Shown: positions 60,026 through 64,000 of the stretch, in pieces
How the letters are laid out: every line of letters starts with the position of its first letter
How positions within the stretch are numbered: the stretch's first letter is position 1
NCBI GenBank assembly: GCA_023390905.1
Contig: JAEWBY010000008.1
Span: 17,517 to 81,516, forward strand
Direction: 5' to 3'
DNA length: 64,000 nt
Origin: Pseudomonadota bacterium
Lineage (GTDB): Bacteria > Pseudomonadota > Gammaproteobacteria > Xanthomonadales > Xanthomonadaceae
Made by a program: the position numbers and the translations under genes
Notes under the pieces: generated by a model
The model's input: the letters and a program-made list of their open reading frames with translations, nothing else
What the model was told of the DNA's origin: nothing
The model's database searches: none

Positions 60026-60811
60026 TCAACCGGACAGCAGCGCGCGCAACTCGGCTTTCAGACGGCGACCCTCGCGGTGGAAATATTCGCGTTCCTCGCG
60101 CCAGGCAGGGCAGCGCGCTTCGACCTCCTGCCAGAAGGCGCGCGAATGATTGGCGTGGATCAGGTGGCAGAGTTCATGCACGAGCACGTATTCGAACGCC
60201 GATGGCCGCGCCAGCACCAGTGAAAGATCCAGCGCCATCGATGTGTCCGGGCTGAGCGATCCCCACTGGGACGACATGATTTTCAGGCGAACGCGCGCCG
60301 GCGCGCGCGGCAGATCGCCCAGATAGCGCGGCATCCAGCGGCCGATGTCGGCGCGCGCTTCGGTTTCGTAGAACAGGCGCAGTTGCCTGCGCAGCGAGGC
60401 TTCGCCCGCGCGCGCCGGTACGCGCCAGAGTACGTGCGTGCCTTCGTTGGACAAGGACGCGTAGCGGCCGGCTTCCCAGATCACGGGCACCGCCTCGCCG
60501 CGCAACGGCAGATCGGCGGTGACGAACGCCTGCACCTTCGGCAGTGCCTCGAGGGCGACATGGCGATCCAGTTGCGCCTGCAACCAGTCGCGATGCTGTT
60601 GCAGGAATCGATCCCCGGCAATGCGGCTGGCGCGCACGGGCAGCGTCAGGCGCGCGCCACGTTCGTCCACGCTCAGCTTCAACCGCTTGGCGCGGGGATC
60701 GCGCACGCGCTGCACCGAAATCCTGCGTCCGTCGCCCAGCGCAAGCTGGACTTCATCGCGCTCAATCGTGCGCGAGGGCTGGGCGATCAATCGATGCAGC
60801 AGCGAGGACAT
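60026..60811 (-). CDS. YgjP-family metal-dependent hydrolase (SprT-like, DUF45)
   Basis: A 261-residue protein with the zinc motif HELCHLIHANH at 211-221 and a conserved later basic segment (FWQEVEARCPAW). The N-terminal region (ERDEVQLALGDGRRISVQRVRDPRAKRLKLSV) is the DUF45 pattern. YgjP-like proteins are M48/SprT-related metallopeptidases of unknown function. The start MSSLLHRL was chosen; the frame is open upstream. It lies 69 bp downstream of rdgC on the same strand. Confidence 0.85.
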   Translation of the reverse strand: MSSLLHRLIAQPSRTIERDEVQLALGDGRRISVQRVRDPRAKRLKLSVDERGARLTLPVRASRIAGDRFLQQHRDWLQAQLDRHVALEALPKVQAFVTADLPLRGEAVPVIWEAGRYASLSNEGTHVLWRVPARAGEASLRRQLRLFYETEARADIGRWMPRYLGDLPRAPARVRLKIMSSQWGSLSPDTSMALDLSLVLARPSAFEYVLVHELCHLIHANHSRAFWQEVEARCPAWREEREYFHREGRRLKAELRALLSG

Positions 60812-60880
60812 GGACCGAGCATTGCACGCCGACCCGCCCCCGTGCATGTGCAGGAGGATGGGGGGTTCAGGCGCGCAGCC

Positions 60881-61783
60881 TCAATCGGCCTTGCTGAGCT
60901 TCAGTGCATTTTCCATCACGATGAAAAGCCGCTTCACCTCACCGGCCATCAGCGCGAAGCGCGCATCGAGCTCTGCGCGCAGGTCTTCACGTTCGGTGTT
61001 TTCCAGTTGGTCCACCGCGCCGTCCAGGAACTTCAGTTTGCGGATGATCAAATCCTCGCCGAGCACGAACGACACGTGGTCATCCAGCGTCAGCGCCAGC
61101 CGGGTGACCTGCTTGCCGGCTTCCAGGTGCTTGGCGATCTCGTCGCTTTGCAGCTCCTGGTGCTGGCACTTCACCACCGCGCCACCGTCCATCGCATCCT
61201 TCAGTTCGCATTCCTCGCCCAGGCTCAGGCCTTCGGGCAAGGGTTCGCCGGCAATCCAGCCGGTCATGATCGAGCGCGGGGCGATCTCGGCGTTCAGCGG
61301 CAGCGCCGGAAAGCTGCCCATCGCGCGGCGGATTTCGGAAACCGTGTTCTCGCCGCTCTTGCGCGAGGACGTATCGATCGCGACGAAGCCATGCTCCAGA
61401 TCCACCAGCGCGTCGGTGCGCGACGGTTTGACGAAGGCGCGCGGCAGCAGTTCCATCAGCAGGTCGTCCTTGAGCCGCTTGCGCGTGCGGCCGCTCGGCT
61501 TGCGGCCTTCCTTCTCCTCGATTTCCTCCAGCTTGCGCGCCAGCAGATCGTTGACGACCGCGCCGGGAAGAATCTTGTCTTCGCCGCCCACGCTCAGCCA
61601 GATCGACTCACCGATGCGGTGCGACAGCGTTTCCTCGCCCCGGCCGAACGGGGAAATGAAACCGCGCGAAGACAGTTCCAGCGGGCCGACCGGCTTGAGC
61701 CGGGCTTCGGGAAGCAGTTCATCGAGCTGGGAAAAATCGAGGGAAGGATTGAAGCGGAACAGGGTCAGATTGCGGAAGAACAT
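60881..61783 (-). CDS. rdgC: Recombination-associated protein RdgC
   Basis: A ring-shaped DNA-binding protein that restrains RecA. 300 residues, the family length, starting MFFRNLTLFRFNPSLDFSQLDELLPEARLKPVGPLELSSRGF. It has a closing helical end. There is no clear ribosome binding site: the six bases ahead of the ATG are followed by a long inverted-repeat arm that also contains the leader. The upstream gene ttcA is on the same strand. Confidence 0.97.
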   Translation of the reverse strand: MFFRNLTLFRFNPSLDFSQLDELLPEARLKPVGPLELSSRGFISPFGRGEETLSHRIGESIWLSVGGEDKILPGAVVNDLLARKLEEIEEKEGRKPSGRTRKRLKDDLLMELLPRAFVKPSRTDALVDLEHGFVAIDTSSRKSGENTVSEIRRAMGSFPALPLNAEIAPRSIMTGWIAGEPLPEGLSLGEECELKDAMDGGAVVKCQHQELQSDEIAKHLEAGKQVTRLALTLDDHVSFVLGEDLIIRKLKFLDGAVDQLENTEREDLRAELDARFALMAGEVKRLFIVMENALKLSKAD

Positions 61784-61789
61784 GTAAGA

Positions 61790-61902
61790 GCCGGGAATAG
61801 GGAATCGGGAAGGGGGAATCGGAACAACAGGAGCAGAAGCGGAAAGCGGAAGCGCGGCAGGCCGGCGCTACGATTCCCTGCCCCCGTCTCCCGATTCCCG
61901 GC
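61790..61902. repeat. Imperfect inverted repeat between ttcA and rdgC
   Basis: Left arm (61790-61822) and right arm (61871-61902, reversed) both read GCCGGGAAT-GGGA and end GGGAATCG, with about three quarters of positions equal and a 48-base spacer. The right arm codes for the last 11 residues of TtcA (GRESGDGGRES), and the left arm begins six bases before the rdgC ATG. On the minus strand the spacer starts GTAGCGCCGGCC, a GTAG-headed G/C palindrome like REP/SMAG-type repeats. Confidence 0.75.
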
Positions 61903-62794
61903 CTGGTTCGCTTGCGAGCCAGGCCTGCGCATCGGCACGTGCCGCGCCTTCGCGGTGGCCGAGCGAGAGGAAGTCGAACAGGTTCGGATCACTCAGTTGC
62001 GAGGGGCGGATGTCGCCCAGCGCGCGCGAGATCGTTTCGATGCGCCCGGGCGATTCGCGTTCCCACGTCTCCAGCATCCGCTTGACCTGCTTGCGTTGCA
62101 GGTTTTCCTGGCTGCCGCACAGGTTGCACGGGATGATCGGAAATCCCTTCGCGTCGGCGTAGCTTTCGATGTCGGCTTCGCGCACGTAGGCGAGCGGACG
62201 GATCACCACGTGCTTGCCGTCATCGGACAGCAGCTTGGGCGGCATGCCCGAGAGCTTGGCGTGGAAGAACAGATTGAGGAAGAACGTGGCGACCAGATCG
62301 TCGCGGTGGTGGCCCAGCGCAATCTTGTTGAAGCCGTGCTCCTCGGCATAGGCGTAGAGCGCGCCGCGCCGCATGCGCGAGCACAGCGAGCACATCGTCT
62401 TGCCCTCCGGCACCACGCGCGAGACGACCGAATACGTGTCCTGCTCGATGATGTGGTACGGAACGCCGATGGATTGGAGGTATCCGGGCAGCACGTGTTC
62501 CGGAAATCCCGGCTGCTTCTGATCGAGGTTGACCGCCACCAGTTCGAAATCCACCGGCGCCTTCCTGCGCAGTTGCAGGAGGATGTCCAGCAGGGTGTAA
62601 CTGTCCTTGCCGCCGGACAGGCAGACCATCACGCGATCGCCGTCCTCGATCATGCCGTAGTCGGCGATCGCCTGGCCGACCTGGCGGCGCAGCCGCTTGG
62701 CCAGCTTGCCCTGTTCGTGGGCGCGACGGCGGGGATCGAGCGTGCGCGGCGCGGGATCGGCAAGGGGGCGGGGAAGGGGGTGCAGTGCGTTCAT
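61868..62794 (-). CDS. ttcA: tRNA 2-thiocytidine(32) synthetase
   Basis: Thiolates cytidine-32 of tRNA. 308 residues with the PP-loop LSGGKDSYTLLD (59-70) and cysteine pairs Cys135/Cys138 (CSLC) and Cys223/Cys226 (CNLC), which ligate an iron-sulfur cluster and carry the sulfur. The C-terminal tail GRESGDGGRES is coded by the inverted repeat, so it is probably recent. The start MNALHPLPRP at 62794 was chosen; an ATG four codons upstream is possible. Confidence 0.96.
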   Translation of the reverse strand: MNALHPLPRPLADPAPRTLDPRRRAHEQGKLAKRLRRQVGQAIADYGMIEDGDRVMVCLSGGKDSYTLLDILLQLRRKAPVDFELVAVNLDQKQPGFPEHVLPGYLQSIGVPYHIIEQDTYSVVSRVVPEGKTMCSLCSRMRRGALYAYAEEHGFNKIALGHHRDDLVATFFLNLFFHAKLSGMPPKLLSDDGKHVVIRPLAYVREADIESYADAKGFPIIPCNLCGSQENLQRKQVKRMLETWERESPGRIETISRALGDIRPSQLSDPNLFDFLSLGHREGAARADAQAWLASEPGRESGDGGRES

Positions 62795-62861
62795 GCGAAC
62801 GTGCATTGTACCGGCCACGGTCGCGGTGACGGAAAATCCCCGGCCGGTGTACGCTCGGAAC

Positions 62862-63068
62862 GTGGACATCCAGAACCCCGCCAACATCGCCCAGCAACTC
62901 GCCGAACTCCGGCGCGAGCATCGCGAACTGGATGAGGAAATCAGCCGGCGCGTGGCCAGCATCGAGGCCGACGAAGTGGCCGTGAAGCGCATGAAGAAGC
63001 GAAAGCTGTGGCTGAAGGACTGCATCGCCCGCCTGGAAAGCTCGCTCATTCCCGACGAGCCCGCCTGA
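62862..63068 (+). CDS. DUF465 (YdcH-like) small protein
   Basis: A 68-residue, helical, charged protein: IAQQLAELRREHRELDEEISRRV and EVAVKRMKKRKLWLKDCIARLES, the YdcH/DUF465 pattern. The start is a GTG at 62862 because no ATG fits. The function is unknown. It diverges from ttcA by 67 bp. Confidence 0.85.
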   Translation: MDIQNPANIAQQLAELRREHRELDEEISRRVASIEADEVAVKRMKKRKLWLKDCIARLESSLIPDEPA

Positions 63069-63259
63069 ACCTCCGGCCTGCCCGGCCGCCGCCGCATCCG
63101 GCCGCAAGCTGACGCGGTACGTCACTTCCGGTTCGGCGGCGGGTACCCCGCCGCCTGCGGATGGCCGTTGAGCGGCCTGCGCGGGCCGTCCCGCACTTGG
63201 CCCGATGCTTGCGTGGGATTCGTGAACTGCTGCTCATTCCGGACTGGAGTCCGGCCGCG

Positions 63260-63955
63260 ATGACCCCCGAATCCGAACTGCCGACCGCCGCTATCCCGGC
63301 CCGCGATCCTGCGGGCCAGGGGACGGGCCTGCGCGTTCGGCGCATCGAGCCGGGCCAAGCGCTGGGGGACGTGCAGCGGCTGCGGCGTGAGGTGTACTTC
63401 CTGGAACGCGGCAAACCCGACGGCCACGGCAAACGCATCGCAGATGGGCTCGATGGCTGTGGCACCACGATGGTGGTCGAGGTCGATGGATGCGCGGTGG
63501 CGACACTGCGGTTGCACGACTTCGCCTCGCCGGCCGTGCAGGTCGAATACGGCAGCCTGTTCCAGGTCGATCGCTTCGCGCGCGCCTGGCCGCTGGAAAC
63601 GGTGGCGGTCGGCACACGTCTGGCGGTGCAGGCCGAGCAGCGCGCCAAACCGGTGATGGATCGGCTGATGGACGACGCCTACCGCTGGTCGCAGGGCCAC
63701 GGCGTGCAGTTCTGGCTGATGGCCTGCGAACCGTTCCTGATGGACGCGTTCGAGCATTACGGATTCCGTGAATACCTGCCGCCGGCGATCCTGCCCGGCG
63801 GCGTCGAACTGCTGCGCATGGTGCTGGTGATCGACGATGCCGCGCAGTTGATCGCCTGCGGATCACCGCTGCGCGATCGCGTGGAAGAGGCGGGCAAAGG
63901 CGCCATCGCGCGCGCGTGGCTCGGCAGGAATTTCGGGGAAGAGGTCCAGGGGTAG
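63260..63955 (+). CDS. Acyltransferase-fold protein (GNAT/FeeM-like)
   Basis: A 231-residue protein with an N-acyltransferase fold: LRVRRIEPGQALGDVQRLRREVYFLERGK, then a central TLRLHDFASPAVQVEYGSLFQVDRFA, VAVGTRLAVQAEQRAKPVMDRLMDDAYRW and a late EHYGFREYLPPAILPGG. The opening RxxVxxLERG pattern resembles N-acyl-amino-acid synthases (FeeM) and the autoinducer-synthase-like GNAT group. No signal peptide. The start at 63260 was chosen over upstream frames because it gives the normal fold start. The substrate is unknown. Confidence 0.75.
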   Translation: MTPESELPTAAIPARDPAGQGTGLRVRRIEPGQALGDVQRLRREVYFLERGKPDGHGKRIADGLDGCGTTMVVEVDGCAVATLRLHDFASPAVQVEYGSLFQVDRFARAWPLETVAVGTRLAVQAEQRAKPVMDRLMDDAYRWSQGHGVQFWLMACEPFLMDAFEHYGFREYLPPAILPGGVELLRMVLVIDDAAQLIACGSPLRDRVEEAGKGAIARAWLGRNFGEEVQG

Positions 63956-63973
63956 CGTGAGGCGGTGCGGTGG

Positions 63974-63999
63974 CCCTGCGCCGTGGGGACGGCGCAGGG
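63974..63999 (+). terminator. Hairpin at the right edge
   Basis: A perfect 11-bp stem (CCCTGCGCCGT with ACGGCGCAGGG, loop GGGG) lies 19 bases after the stop codon of the preceding gene. A T run, if any, is beyond the window. Confidence 0.5.
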
Positions 64000-64000
64000 T

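Noticed and set aside
1..64000. CRISPR array, insertion sequence, prophage or transposon ends
   Set aside because: No regularly spaced repeats, transposase motifs or terminal repeats were seen by eye.

Overview
The window is a piece of a high-GC gammaproteobacterial chromosome, most likely Xanthomonadaceae/Lysobacteraceae. The assignment rests on the gene order rnpA-rpmH-dnaA-dnaN-recF-gyrB next to a tonB-exbB-exbD-exbD-pdxJ cluster (the layout known from Xanthomonas), on the high-GC codon use, and on the many Ala-rich lipoproteins. It contains the chromosome origin region. No insertion sequence, prophage, CRISPR array, rRNA or tRNA gene was recognised; the window looks like core genome.

Layout. 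0-5.2 kb: the 3' end of fbp, a nucleoside deoxyribosyltransferase-like gene, a PA0069-type radical SAM gene, cardiolipin synthase, a small membrane protein and pdxJ. 5.2-9.6 kb: a TonB energy-transduction cluster on the minus strand (TPR protein, tonB, exbB, exbD1, exbD2), followed behind a terminator by a third exbD. 9.7-11.4 kb: an M48 lipoprotein protease and a CPBP membrane protease. 11.4-18 kb: gyrB, recF, dnaN and dnaA on the minus strand, with three parS-like sites in and beside recF and DnaA boxes between dnaA and dnaN (candidate oriC). 18.1-22 kb: rpmH, rnpA, yidC and mnmE on the plus strand, diverging from dnaA. 22-32 kb: a TonB-like lipoprotein, a NatAB-type exporter with an alpha/beta-hydrolase lipoprotein, a flavin reductase, a YadGH-type exporter, a ketopantoate reductase-like gene, a secreted acidic/His-rich protein and tatD. 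32-40 kb: hrpB, an RluE-like pseudouridine synthase, an exported methyltransferase-like protein, an unknown secreted protein and a large acyl-CoA-synthetase/GNAT fusion.

40-45 kb: isocitrate control, with icd, a LysR regulator and aceK (the Icd kinase/phosphatase), the last two overlapping by ATGA. 45-50 kb: a lipoprotein, a LysM protein, queF, an M20 amidohydrolase, a TSUP permease and purU. 50-54.2 kb: the class Ia ribonucleotide reductase operon nrdA - small KTSC-like gene - nrdB, preceded by a clear cobalamin riboswitch and a promoter. 54-57 kb: a lipoprotein, tatABC and a SYLF protein. 57.5-64 kb: hemH, hydrolases, a lipoprotein, a YgjP-like metalloprotease, rdgC, ttcA, a DUF465 protein and an acyltransferase-fold protein.

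The most interesting items are the B12 riboswitch on a B12-independent ribonucleotide reductase, the parS sites written into recF codons, the lipidated TonB-like protein, the extra exbD behind a terminator, and the inverted repeat that supplies both the TtcA tail and the rdgC leader. Coordinates come from reading the sequence by eye; functional calls come from motif recognition, not database searches.
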